A stretch of 64,000 nucleotides of DNA from Ptychodera flava (Eukaryota > Hemichordata > Enteropneusta > Ptychoderidae), in assembly GCF_041260155.1 (NCBI RefSeq), contig NC_091928.1, positions 30,737,388-30,801,387 on the forward strand, in the 5' to 3' direction. Positions 20,737-33,296 of the stretch are shown piece by piece. Every line of letters begins with the position of its first letter. The stretch's first letter is position 1. The notes beneath the pieces were generated by a model that made no database searches, had not been told where the DNA came from, and saw only the letters and a list, made by a program, of their open reading frames with translations. The position numbers and the translations under genes were made by a program.

Positions 20737-21117
20737 TCTTCTCAAATAAATGCCAGAACCATGGAAACATCTGGAGAGAACAGCAAAGAGGTTACTGACG
20801 GTCCTCTGGGAAAAGGCAAGTTGAGTTACCTGGCAAAACTCGGACAGAAGGTCATGCTAGACGAACTGAAATCACCTAAGAAGCCCGAAAATTCCCCTTC
20901 AAGTGTTGACGGGGACAAGGCTAATATAGTAGAACCCTTCTTCAAATATACAACAGAAGAAAAAACGGAGCCACCAGACACTGGCGATCATTTACAGAAG
21001 GATAGCAATAATGAAAGTGACGACCACATTGATGGACATATTAACACATCAGAAACAGACAAAAGTTTAGTGGACAACGTCCTCTATGAATCATTGGATT
21101 CAATACTTGGAAACTAA
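20737..21117 (+). CDS. Second C-terminal tail unit after an in-frame TAA
   Basis: The same frame is open from directly after the TAA to TAA at 21115-21117. It encodes METSGENSK (Met at 20761), LSYLAKLGQKVMLDELKSP and SLVDNVLYESLDSILGN. The ending is a clear paralogue of VDNIIYESIDDLIGN just upstream, so the tail's final unit was duplicated together with its stop. It could be reached by stop readthrough or alternative splicing, or be a relic. VLYESL fits the ITIM consensus. Confidence 0.55.
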   Translation, partial: SSQINARTMETSGENSKEVTDGPLGKGKLSYLAKLGQKVMLDELKSPKKPENSPSSVDGDKANIVEPFFKYTTEEKTEPPDTGDHLQKDSNNESDDHIDGHINTSETDKSLVDNVLYESLDSILGN

Positions 21118-21273
21118 ACAGACTGCTAGGTATGTTATTCACGTATCATGCGAACACACGAAAATATGCTTCCAGATGGTCCTGCCGCCGTTGTTTTTGA
21201 TACTACATAACACTGCCCGTAGCATGGCACCTAAGCAATCTATTAGCCCAGAAATGACCCAATATATATTACT

Positions 21274-22075
21274 AAATGCCTCGTATATCGTACGTCGCGC
21301 GGTCCATAGCATTCAATGGTAACTTGTTGATGACGTAGCTGGCCGCATAGTCATCATTTGACTAAAAGTGAGACGGTACTATTTACAACTTGACAAGTCT
21401 GGCATTTAAAAATCATAAAATTATGTTTTAAATAGGAAATGCTGTTTTTAGAAAATTATGGGAAAAAAATTCAATAAACCGCATAACAGTGATTTAAATG
21501 CATCAATGCGCCGTTCGATGATGAAATTCATTCTATCTTTTAAGATTTTTTGTCTAACACATGATTGTCATATTATATTATTGTAATCCCAACAATTTCA
21601 AGTGAAACTATGTAAGAGAGGTATGTTATAAAAACATTATAGCCCAAACAAGGGACTATATACCCTCGAGGCAGGAGACCGTTTGCCCTCCTTTCGTCGG
21701 GCAAATGGTTACCTACCCTCGGGCACATAGTCTCATGTTTAGACAATAGTGTTTTACTTCATGCCCCTCTCACATAATTTTTGCTTCAAATGTTTGACTT
21801 TCTTTGCAAATGACAATCATATGGTTTGAAAATCCGTCCAAAATAGGACGATTTTCATCATCGTACGGCGCATTGATATCTTCAAGTCAATGTTATATGG
21901 TCAATCGAGTTTTTAACGTACAAATTTCTAAAAACTTGATTTCCTATGTAAAATATGTAATTTGATCATTTTTAAATCCCAAAGTTGGCAAGTTAAAAAT
22001 GGTTCCGTCCGCTACGTCATCAACAAGTTACCATTAATCGTCTTTGGCGCGCGACGTTTGATATATGAGGCATTT
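21274..22075. mobile_element. Fold-back/MITE-like element in the 3' region of copy 1
   Basis: Inverted arms 21274-21340 and 22010-22075: AAATGCCTCGTATATCG on the left and GATATATGAGGCATTT on the right, both continuing to the GTTGATGACGTAGC / GCTACGTCATCAAC pair. The 0.67-kb interior is non-coding. It contains an inverted pair around GTTTGCCCTCC..GGGCAAATGG at about 21680-21720 and an AATAAA at 21473-21478. It lies 157 bp after the last tail stop. Confidence 0.75.
21473..21478 (+). promoter_or_regulatory. Candidate poly(A) signal inside the fold-back element
   Basis: AATAAA is the first canonical hexamer I see downstream of the last tail stop at 21117. It lies inside the transposable element, so the mobile element may supply the 3' end of the transcript. 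Its use is unproven. Confidence 0.3.
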
Positions 22076-25058
22076 CGAGAGCCTGAAAAAAAGAGCGACT
22101 AGTAAGATTTGCATATTCAACGTTTTCGTTTTCATGTCAATGCATTGTATTCTTACATGATCATGATTTTTTATAAGCTTCCCGCCGATCATTGCGGAGC
22201 AAACTATTTTTACATGGTACACAAGTTCTATTCATGTTCTTCCTTCTCATTTTGTACTTTGTGAGTAAGATTTGTACCCTTGGTGAACACGATTAATGAT
22301 AGGGGCAAAATCGGCACTTCTAGACAAGGAGCTAGAACCTTAACCCTTCACCAGTTCGGAAGGCAGCTATATTAGCCATTCTGTAAGGATATCATTTTAT
22401 TCCACCTCAACTCGGCTTACATTTACACAGGATAAGGATATCGACGGTACAAGGCTTTCTGCAACACATTTGCTATGCTAAAGGTTGTCATTAAAACCAT
22501 CAACATATTACATATTAAGGCGGGGAATCTTTGTATTTGACACATTTGAAGTGTACAGTCAAAATTAAATACATTTATGGTTGATTTGGAAAGATATTTT
22601 ATCAAAAAGAAAAAAAACCAGCAATACACTAACATCATGCATGTATCATGCAGTGATCCAATGTTACTGAAGATATAGATTCATTACTGAAACAAAAATG
22701 ATTAAGAAATGAATGTGTATGTGATATTAATCTTACTTTTAGAGTTTTGCAAACCTTGTGTATCCTGCTATTGGCCATGAATCATACACAGTAAATAATA
22801 TTAATCCCCATATCAAAGATTGACATTTGAGTTCGACACTTTAAACTTGTATTCCTACTGAAATGAAAAACAAGTCGACGCATAAACCTTAGGATTTATT
22901 TCTATTGAGTGAATCCCATCCGTGACGTCATTAAATAATTAAATAACTTAATCCATACCTTTATTCGAGTGCATTCAATCCTAGGCAAAGGTTTATAGTA
23001 CAAACCATAAAATCAAAACTGAAGTTAACACAAACTGAAATCGAACGCAATGCATAAAGTATATTTTTACGCGTGTTGCATATTGATTTACACGTTATAA
23101 AATGCACTTTGATATTCATCAATCTATATTTAAATGTTTTGGTATGCATTTATTGGATGATAATGCATCCTCGCGCCAATTTTTAATTAATAATACATTT
23201 TTTTATTTGCAATTCATTACCACAGCATCTGAAGTGAAAACTAACTGAATTTTTGTAATGCATACCTAAAGTATGTTTTTCGCATGTTGCACATTAATTT
23301 GCATGTTAAAAATATATTGTATTATTTATTTTGGTATTTACATGCTTGGGTATGTATTTATTGAAAGTTAATGCATTTATACATACAAGCCGTACAGCAA
23401 TAAACTTTATATCCTAAGCACGAACACGTCCTCCCGCTAATTTTTAATAACTGATACAATTTTGTTTTATTTGTAATTTATTACCACAGCATGTGAAGTC
23501 AAAACTAAATGTAATCTCTGTAATACGATGCCTAAAGTATTTTTGTACGCATATTGCATATCATTTAACATGTTACAAATACAAGTTAATATTTATTTCT
23601 GTATTTACATGTTTTGATATGCATTTTTTGAATGTCAATGCATTTATGCGCTAAGTTCATATGTTACTGAATCGCACGATTAATGTGATTAGCTGCCAAT
23701 TAGCAAAACTATACATTAAAACTATTTTTCATACCTGCTAGTCCCTGCTATCTGCTAGAATGCTTAAGTCCAGGATTCTTTTTGCTAACAAAATCTCCTC
23801 TATCTCAGCATTAGGTTTCTGTTCTAGTTGAGGGGCCCGTTTTAGCACTGATGAAACTGATACATTTTTATCACGGCCAAAATGAGCTCTCGTTCAATAA
23901 CAATGACCTATTGGCGTGACTGACACACTGATATGATATCATTTTATTTTATGAAATGTTTTAGTTTATAACAACATTAACAGGAAATTTGCACAACATT
24001 AGTATACAAGAATTACTACGTGTTCTCTGCAAAATGGCACAAAAAACACTACTAAATTTTACATATCGCCTCATCCCTCTATTTGATGCACTTTTTGACG
24101 ACCCATCTCTGCTTTATGGTTGCCGTCATCTACGGTTTAAAAGCCTCTTCGGGCTGATTACTGTTGCGGGATTGTTTTCAGTGAAATATATACACATAAG
24201 TTTACAAATGAGGTCATTATTAAATATTACTATCACTTTACTGTTATAAGAACTGTCGTTATAGTATAACGTGATTCTAGTTTTTGTAAAAAGGGTGAGA
24301 ACTGCTTCAATTTGGTTCTTACACGATATGTCGTATTGCATAATCAAAATGTGAACGTAAGTGCAATTGAGAGGATATTTTGAAGTCTTTAGGTCAAACA
24401 CATCATAACCCGGAACTACATTAATTTGCAAGAACATAGCCCCACTAACACCGAGGGTGCACATTATTTAACACATTTACATAGAGGAATTCTTGAGTGC
24501 ATTTGTTGAGCAGCTTAAAAGCATAACAGCGAGATTACTGTGCCATATCGCCTGATTTTAGTTTTGCATATTTTCCTCTGATTGCGTCATGATGAGAGAC
24601 CTACGTCAATTTTTTGCATCCGTCATAGATTTTGTATTTCGCTTTATTTTAGAGAGGATCTTTTGTGCCAAATAAATGGCTAATTTGACACTTAAATAAG
24701 AGTTTCTCAAAATGACAATATTGTCTGGGAATGTATTTCCTTCGAATAAACACAAATTCTGCATGTACTATTATGGCTTCGTTTTGCCAACTTGTATTGT
24801 TTTCGATTTAGTATTACCAGTAACCCGTTCACTTAACTGGTAAGTTTGAGATATCAACGACATACGTAGACAACTTACTTTTAAGGATTATATAAAGAAA
24901 AGAAGCAATTTTAATAGATGGCCAAAACCTTATCAATAACATGTTGATCCGATAAAAAGGAAAACGTGACGCTAAATTGAGAATTGAATTAAAGGCTTCA
25001 AATTTGTTCATTGCAAATTGCATCAATATGTTAGCTGGAATGATGAAAATAACTATTT
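22076..25058. other. Intergenic stretch between the receptor copies
   Basis: Apart from the tandem repeat at 23005-23655, I see only short shadow reading frames, AT-rich sequence and no recognised gene. Confidence 0.5.
23005..23655. repeat. Three-unit degenerate tandem repeat, period about 225-260 bp
   Basis: Units start near 23005, 23229 and 23488. Each has an AAACT(A/G)A start, a CTAAAGTAT or similar stretch, GTTGCA(T/C)AT, a GGTATGCATTTATTG-like piece, and (units 1 and 2) a TTATTACCACAGCATSTGAAG end. Non-coding and very AT-rich. Confidence 0.65.
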
Positions 25059-25636
25059 CGTTCGCCCAGTTAAAGCAATGAAATTCGTTTCTTCGCTTCG
25101 ATAAAGTGTGTATGTGCGATGTATGATAGTGAGCATGCGTGCGTGAGTGCTTCACGAACTCTACAACGTGTTGAGCGGTCTCAGTCAGAAAAATGTAACA
25201 ACTTAGCCGGCTATTGAACCACTCTTTTTTGGGAGTGGAGATTTAGCCGAGTGGTTCTGTCTGTGGCCTCTCAGCTAGGCGACTGATGCCGTATGTTGTG
25301 GGTTCGAATCCGATTGAAAACTATCCGTATTTTCTACCCTGGGTTGGTAACACTGCTGGTGGACAGAATTGTCCCCGAGGTTATCGTTCGCCCAGTTAAA
25401 GCGATGAAATTCGTTTCTTCGCTTCGATAAAGTGTGTATGTGCGATGTATGATAGTGAGCATGCGTGCGTGAGTGCTTCACGAACTCTACAACGTGTTGA
25501 GCGGTCTCAGTCAGAAAAATGTAACAACTTAGCCGGCTATTGAACCACTCTTTTTTGGGAGTGGAGATTTAGCCGAGTGGTTCTGTCTGTGGTCTCTCAG
25601 CTAGGCGACTGATGCCGTATGTTGTGGGTTCGAACA
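25059..25636 (+). repeat. Tandem duplication (period 326 bp) carrying a tRNA-derived SINE head
   Basis: The segment 25059-25310 recurs almost unchanged at 25385-25636. Each copy ends with a tRNA-like head containing an RNA polymerase III A box (TTTAGCCGAGTGG) and B box (GGGTTCGAAYCC). The first copy has the better B box (GGTTCGAATCC); the second reads GGTTCGAACAC. Confidence 0.8.
25237..25312 (+). mobile_element. tRNA(Leu/Ser)-like SINE head
   Basis: GGAGATTTAGCCGAGTGG then a long variable-arm-like region and GGTTCGAATCC resemble a class II tRNA gene. No acceptor stem pairing of 7 bp is evident and the unit is repeated at 25563 and 35820, so it is a SINE head, not a functional tRNA. Confidence 0.6.
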
Positions 25637-27039
25637 CAATTGAGAAAAAAATAAAAATCTGAAAGTGTCTAAAAGGTATATAGCTACCTTAAGGCCTGTC
25701 TAGTTTGTGAGGGGATGTAATGATATTCCATGTGAAGACGAAACAATTATACAAAACTATTTGAATTTCCGCTTACTTAGCTTTTCGAGCCATTATTAAC
25801 CAACTAATGACATGTGACACAACAAAAAACAAAAGAAATTGCGAACAATATACAACGCACTATGATTCATTGTTGACCATGAAATCCCCGGCAAGAAATG
25901 ACAGGGCTTTAGACACTTTCAAACATGGTCGAGAAGTATATCAATGCAAGGTACCAAAAGCTCCATGATAACCAAAAATGACAGAATCTTGCTTTCTACC
26001 CTCAGGGTTTTTGCAAATTTTCCACCTAGCACAGAAGTAATTACATTTTTCATACTTTACTTTTGTTACAGGACGGGAAAAATCTACTCGCTCCTATGCC
26101 TCTTGCGAACGTCTTTTCATGGACAGTAAATACTTGTACAGTATGTGCATCATATGTCGTGATCGTACCCTAATAGTGTTGTTATGAACGTCTGCGCATA
26201 TATGCTGTCGCGAAAAAAATCGCAAATCACACACCTATTCTGTAAACGCCCTCTACCGATTCAGCGCGATTACTTATTGAAATCAACGTCGCGAGGCATT
26301 TTGGGCATACTTCCACCATGGTCTCGCCACAAAGAGTGACCGTATTTCAACGCAGTACGTGTAACAGTACAAATTTATTGCTTCTTGTAAGGGTATCCAT
26401 CTTTACACATGAGAGTGTCACCTTTTATACTCGTCTCTGCTTACAATGAGCTTCGTTAACAGCACCTTGGGGAGGGGATGAGGGAGTTTTAGAATAATTG
26501 CTCTAAGTTTTTTAAAGGACACTCTTACAACCTCAAAATATTTCAAGTATCTACAAACTCAAACTAAAAGTTGGTGGCACGATGCCCCCTTCCAGAAATG
26601 CGTGTTATATCTTTGGTCCAAAGAGGCGTGGCGGGCTGCATCTTTCAATTCTCTCACTTTGCAAATCATAATAGCCTCCTCTTCTGGTAAACAGACGTGA
26701 GGATCAGCTACATCATTATGTCCGTACTTGTCTTCAACCCATAATCTGATTAAAAACCAATGTAGAGATGGGTCGTTGTTTTACGCTATCGTATTGCGGT
26801 ATGTATTTTTCTCCGGTCCTCCCTCACTGCATCTGAACCTGCGCGCTGCGCCATAGGAAATCCCATTAAAACATCGCGCTTTCCCTAGCCAATCAAACTG
26901 CGTTACAGAAAGCGCTGGAGGAGAGGATGACAAATGGACACAAACTACAAAGCGACACAATAAGATCAGTTAATTTGGTAATAGACATGAATGGATTAGG
27001 TCGACTTACCCGAAAATCACAACCTTCAGAGCGAGTTGT

Positions 27040-28466
27040 TTCAGTAGATTACTGTAACTCGAACGCCAATTTATGTGAGTGTCAGTTTGCATCAAAATGC
27101 GCTGAGGAAGCCACACTCTGATTTGTTGAGTATTTTTCTTTAAAAAAAAAAAGCAAAATCAAAAAAACAGTGGAAAGACCAATCCATCTATACATCGGAT
27201 TTAATCATGTTGTTCAACCAAAAACGTTCTTTTGACACTAAAATGGCTAGCGCAGTTTCACGTAAGCTCTTGTTTTTTAATAGACTTGTCAAACTATTAT
27301 GCAATTGAGAAAGTGTTTGTTATACTTTATTTCATTTACTTTTTTCATTATTGACCCATGGTGTTATTTCAAATCAGCAGCATTATTTTCGTGTCGGCAA
27401 TGTGCCCTTATATTTGTCAAGCGCCCCCTCCCCAATCTCCCGCTACTTCCGGAGGTGTTTGTGAACACAGTCTTACTTGTCTTTCCGGATTCTTATATCA
27501 TCACTCCTTTTGTGGGAAAATTGTTTACCGAATAGCAAATCATACTGTGCGTGCTACACCGGACCCTACGTTGGGGTAATGTTATCGCCCAGTGAACCTT
27601 TTACTGGGGAATTTATACATAGCGTCAGCCAGTGTCACTCAATACAAGACCGTCCGTAAATCGAACTTACAGAAACGCTTATCGCGTTAACTCGGTAATA
27701 GTCCGCGCAGATACTCAAGGATGATACTATATAAGCAGACTACTGAACTGTGACAAACACATCTTGCTATCATTAGACTATTAAAGAACATATGTTTTAG
27801 GTCAAGTGCACCTGCACTTGTATGTGGGCTGAGGGTTCGGAACGAAATGAGTCTGGCAGGAAGAGATCAATCTTGCCCCTTCCCAAGTATTATTACGCCC
27901 GCCCCTTCGTTTTTGACCGACCCTGTGCATGTTTTGGGAAAAGAGATGACGAAACATGGATAATTCATTCATTTGATGACTTTATGATTTCAAATTCCCT
28001 TTAAAAGACCAAAAAATAGAGCTGCGAGTTAGAATATTTGGCGCACAGTGTTTCTCGTTTGTTTGTTTCATATTGCAGAATTGAGTGAGTTTTTACAATC
28101 AATGGAAATCAAGAAGGTGTGACGTTGCAGTGTATACAATCAATTGCCCCGAAAATCGGTGAACCCTTTCAATGAGCGGTGACTTTCTGTCTCCGCCAAG
28201 CGCAGTGTATGTCTCGAAGGGGATACTGAATACAGTCATTGATAGGTCCACTATATGATATATGGCGGTGACGTGTAGTACGCACTAGCTGAGCACAGTG
28301 GGACGTCAGAGCTAAGGTCCCTGCTTCAAATAACACGCCAGTGAAGTCAACATGTAACCTTTGAACCGGGAAATCGACAATGTTTTTTCCCTTCTCTATT
28401 CGCCTAATTGCACTAGAATGTTATTGTTGCTGGTTAGATAGGGACAGACTATGTAAAGGTAAAGTA
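27040..28466 (+). repeat. Duplicated 5' flank of receptor copy 2
   Basis: Aligns with 240-2921: shared landmarks are AGATTACTGTAACTCGAACG (27047 / 247), GAGAAAGTGTTTGTTATACTT (27307 / 1034), GAGTCTGGCAGGAAGAGATC and ACCTTTGAACCGGGAAATCG. Copy 1 carries two extra blocks, a retroelement piece around 512-1015 and the 701-bp element at 2046-2746. Confidence 0.85.
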
Positions 28467-28554
28467 ATGGAGTATCGAAGACGGCAAGTCAGAGCTACCT
28501 CGCTGGTTGTGTTAATGGTTCTGCTCGTTGTTGCCAGCGTACGAGGAAACGGAG
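28467..28554 (+). CDS. Copy 2 exon 1: signal peptide
   Basis: ATG at 28467, 29 codons plus one base, donor GTAAGT at 28555. It is paralogous to 2922-3006, with hydrophobic core SLVVLMVLLVVASV. An in-frame upstream ATG at 28380 would add 29 residues (MFFPFSIRLIALECYC...). In copy 1 the same stretch is closed by a stop, so I prefer 28467. Confidence 0.75.
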
Positions 28555-31500
28555 GTAAGTTTCTAACAGAAAAAGTGCAGTAAGTGGAAACTGTGGTTAG
28601 AGGACAACTGCAAATAAGACAACGCAATATTGAAACTTTACTGATATTTCTACTGTACATTTGCACTATGCATTATGATATGAATCAAAGTTTTGTCACT
28701 GTATTCCAGCGTGGCTAACACTTAAAAGCCACGGGGCCATTTTAAGTATCCGGAAGTTAAGTGGTATGAAACTTACGATAGTAGAGATGGCAACAACAAG
28801 ACCAAACTTGGCTCATATTTCTCACGCACGAAGCCAACGCCCTTTTTCCTTCTGTAAGATTAAGAGTAAAAACGAAGTCCAGTTCGTCAAATCCAAGACT
28901 TTTAATCAAACATCAAAGGATTGCACACAAAATGTTGTCGAACAGAAGCTAGATGCCCACAACAAATTTTGTTGATTTAGAAGTAACTGTTATATTAATT
29001 GTCATAGTTTTATGTTGTCTTGTATCTTGAAAGCAGGCAATGATACGATAGTTTGAAAGTGAACACGATTAGAATTTATCGGAGAGTGATAACGAAGGCC
29101 TGATATAATTATAACCTGCCGCACTTTTGCTGAAGAGAATCCAGAGTGGGTATTCCCCATTAACCTTTCACCAACAAGAACAAATACCACGCTAGCAGTT
29201 GACTAATACAACGCGGAAGTAGATAGACTTGGCTCAGAAATATATTATGTAGCTAATGTTCCTCCTGAGAACAATAATTGTGTGGTATTACGAATGACGT
29301 CGCTTAAAAGGATTTCAGCTCCGAATTGTAGACCTTTTTGAGACAAGTTCAAAATCGGGCGTGCTTTTTGAGTACGTGACGAAATATAAACCACACGGTT
29401 TCATACTGAAAGGCACGTCAAATGTGCACTTTAAGTATCTTTATACCCTGTACGTTAATTTACGATGCAGGTGATTAAAACATTTCAACATCTTTACAAA
29501 GACCGTCTCTCAAATCTTTAGTTTTCAAAAAATTATATAACAGGATGTAAAGGTGTATGTTAATAATTATAATGCTAGTGCGCATGTTCTCCATACTACC
29601 CACAATTGTCCTACTATTATAATGTATCCAGAAATTCACACCGTTTACTTAGAAAAAAATATTTCAAGGTTGTTCTTTGCCAGATCTTTCACCTCAAGCG
29701 TTTTTTTCTCAGTAATGTGTCAACGAGACGCCTCATTGTCTACCTGCAAATGAAAAAACTTGTCACGCAGTGGCTTGTTTTTTAGATCAACAGAACAGAG
29801 CTTAAAATAACGTTGGGGAAGCGATCGTCAGCCGTGTCATGTCAAATTTTACAGAACAATTGTATGTAACACCATGCAAACTATGTCAGCGTAGATGTCT
29901 CAAACGATGCTGTGTCTCTTATTCAGGCACGCATGGTCACCATATTGATTAATGATAGTTTGCCACGTGCACTGGCGACCATCCCGTAAATAACCGACAA
30001 TCAAAGATTGAGCCAGGTGCGAAGGCCGTGACCACGTAAAATTGGGGTTAATAAAGCGCCAACGAAAAGCTTTAAGGCATTCAGAAACGAATAAATAGCA
30101 GGATCACAAACACAACTGAGCGTTTATAATCGTAAACAGATGAAGTATACTTATGACTTACAAAGAAATATCTGTTTTTATTTGCCTACAAGTCCGTGTT
30201 ACATGTGTTCTAGCGGGTAGAAGGGGAAGCGAGCATTCAGATCGCAGTAATGTTTCCTAGGAGCTCAATGATAGTGTACAATATGTGTGGTTAATCCAGT
30301 TTTGAAGTGTTGAATCTATTTTACTAAGTTATTACCATCACAGGTATTACTGTACATAGTTCCTCATGATGTTTCATGACTGCATATAAATATTAGATTG
30401 TCATGCCTATGTGTACATTGTAAGTCAGACCGTGGACGTGACGAATGACCAAATACTTTTATCGATTCATGATTGACCGTTTCTACCCAACCTACCCAGC
30501 TCACAAACGAACACCCAAGCAAGCAAACGAACAAACAAAGACAAGATGTTCAGATTTTGTTCATTCCGTCCATTGATTCAAAGCTTATAAAATGATTTCA
30601 AGTTCTTCATAGGGCAAGTCTCCAGATTAACTTGGTTTCAGATATCGGGCGTAAATGAAGTCGTACACGCACAAACATAGATAGACAGAAAAGTCAGCAG
30701 GTATTAACATTGATAAACAGATAAATAATGAATAAATAAACAAATAAATAAATTAATTAATTAATAAATTAATAATTTAAAATAATATTTCGAACCATTA
30801 AAATTGATATAAAATGCCTTAAAGGACAGAGTCGCTATCTTTTCAAATTAGTTCACTTTTGTTTTACCCGAGAAATCATTTAATGTTGTTCTGCTTACTG
30901 ATACATGTTTAATTGCCAAGCGTCAGAGGTTTCTCATAATAAATGCGTATAAACATACGATGTAAACATACTGGTGTCATACTTGCAAGTACGTACCATA
31001 AATTATGTCATTGAAGCATTTATTGTCATATCAACTGGCAGAGAGGAAGTAGAGATCTGGCGGCCGATAATGTAACATGTTTAAGAGGCAGGACAACATT
31101 CTATAGTTGCTCACGTGGGAAAAGGTAATGGAAATGATTTTAAAAATGTCGCGACTTTGTTCCTGTAGTTCATGTTTGCACCTGAAGTGGTCTGTCTTTC
31201 CACCCGATAAAGTGTATCCTTACCTTTGAACAGTGAATTGTTTTCTGGCATCTGAGCTTTGACTTCGGTCAAAAAGTGAATGGTTTGACAAATTTGACAT
31301 CTAGGGCATATTTGGACAGTTAAAATCGCAAAAAAAACCATGTATACTGGAATCCGCCCGGAGGTTAGCGATGGGACGAGTTTCTAAAAATTGATAATTT
31401 GTTAATAATACTGTGATTCTCGTAAATTATGGTAAATTGTGATTGTCGTAAATTCCATATGCCCACAGGAAAGAACACGCTTCGCTTAGTTTTACGACAG

Positions 31501-31837
31501 GCCACAAATTATGCAAAGTCACTAGGTTAAAAATAGACTCAAACCATTCTATGTACAAAGTGTATGATCTCTCTCGTATAAAGAAGTGGAACAACGATGA
31601 TGTCAGCTACCGCATTCCTTACGCCCACCAAGCGAACCTACTTACTGAAGTGCAGTTTAAATCGACGAAAATTAGGTTGCAGTGTGTTTCTTCTCCCATT
31701 TAACAAAGGTTTGACTGCAGGGCGATTTTCAAAAGAGAATTTTTTCGTACTGAATGACTGTTTTATTTCGGACCACCCAACTTTATTATTTTTATTTTTC
31801 ATTGTATTGAAAAGTGGTCACTAACATTGGTTTTTAT

Positions 31838-32775
31838 GGTAGTATGCACCTTGAATGTCAAAGACTTAATTTTTTAGGCTCTCCTAAACCTTCTTACTAA
31901 ATCAAGAATAAAATATTAGGAGTCACCGTGCAAAGTTTTGAACTAATGGAACAAATTATCCAATATTGATCAATATTTCAAATTCAAAATGTCCGCCATC
32001 TCTGTTTTAACTCAATAGGAAAAAGGAAATATTTGATTTTCATACAAATGAGAATGTGATTTTTTTTCTCACTGGAAGAGTTTTAGTATGAGCCCGTCCC
32101 CCCCCCCCCGAAAAAAGTGGTACCTGACAAAATAATTGTAAAATTTGAGAATCCCAATATCTGGCCCCGAGGCGCAATCTGAAATAAACTATAGTCACAC
32201 CTACGCAGTAAATTTGTTTTATGACAGCTTTTCCGCATTCTGATACTTACACTAGATCTTGTTACAGCCTTCTTCCTGTTTCAACAGCGCGACGCTATTG
32301 TAAAACATGTTGTACAATGTTTATTCTGCTTTAAACCGGGCCAAATTGAATGTGTTTATTGTTGAAATATGCAATGTTCGCATGATGATAGGGGAATCTA
32401 TAAAAACTGAAACCATAAATAAGTATGCTATCGTATCCACCTGTGTCTATGAATAATGTATACTTTCTCATATTATGTGTGCGGGTCGACAAAGGCTGCT
32501 ACTTCCACTTTCGAAAGATTGCTAATTGAGATCATAGAAACTGATCTAATTCAAGCAAATTTCGCATTATAAGCTTAAGGTAGTATGCGCCTTGAATTGG
32601 AAAGACTTAATCTTTTGCTCAAGTTTTCCTAGGTGAAACTTTCAACCCTTCTCTTACCAAATCAAAAATAAAAATCGGGGTTCATGGTGCAAAGTTTGGA
32701 ACTAGCGAAACAAAAACTCAACATTTTGCGATATTTGAAATTCAAAATGGCCGCCATCCACGCGTTAAATCCGTC
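31838..32775 (+). repeat. Dispersed repeat family (GGTAGTATGCACCTTGAA type), copies C and D
   Basis: Two further copies at 31838-32200 and 32577-32775, sharing the CACCGTGCAAAG and AAATTCAAAATGGCCGCCATC stretches. The first is homologous to copy A by gene duplication; the second is at a site without a paralogue. Confidence 0.6.
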
Positions 32776-33122
32776 TACTAGCTGATGAGCTGCTAATGAC
32801 TTATTTGGCCAGGGCGATAAGACCCCACGTTGGTGATAGGCAGAACAAATCAATGAAGGGGATTAGGGAGGGCAATTAACAGATATGGACTGTTTTCTTT
32901 GAAATACGTGCAGAGATAGCTAGGGTAAAGTAATAGGCAAACAGACACGGGTAAGGGTTTTATAATGAAAAACGTTTACTTGACTATATGACATTTTATT
33001 GATATCATATTCATAACTTATTTGCTCGCGATACCCTGTGCTCTATGGGGTAAAAAGTAAAGTTCAGATTTTCGAAAACTTGAGACTCTAACCTGTGTCC
33101 CAACAAGTGGCAGATCAGAAAA

Positions 33123-33282
33123 CAATCTGATTAAAATCAGATGTAGAGTACGGCGACGTCTACTTACGCGTACGCGGTATTCTCTTGTTGTCGCCGCCTC
33201 TCACTACACAGGCGACAACAAGAGAATACCGCGTACGCGTCAGTAGACGTCGCCGTACTCTACATCTGATTTTAATCAGATT
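33123..33282. mobile_element. 160-bp near-perfect palindromic MITE with 10-bp target duplication
   Basis: Arms of about 72 bp (from AATCTGATTAAAATCAGATG to GTTGTCGCC) surround a 15-nt loop. Both flanks carry GATCAGAAAA (33113-33122 and 33283-33292). The long arms and 9-10 bp duplication would suit a Mutator-like source. The arms are nearly identical, so the insertion is young. Confidence 0.85.
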
Positions 33283-33296
33283 GATCAGAAAAGAAG

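Noticed and set aside
25237..25312. A functional class II tRNA gene
   Set aside because: Box A and box B are good, but no convincing acceptor stem is seen and the unit is repeated three times in the window, so it is a SINE head.
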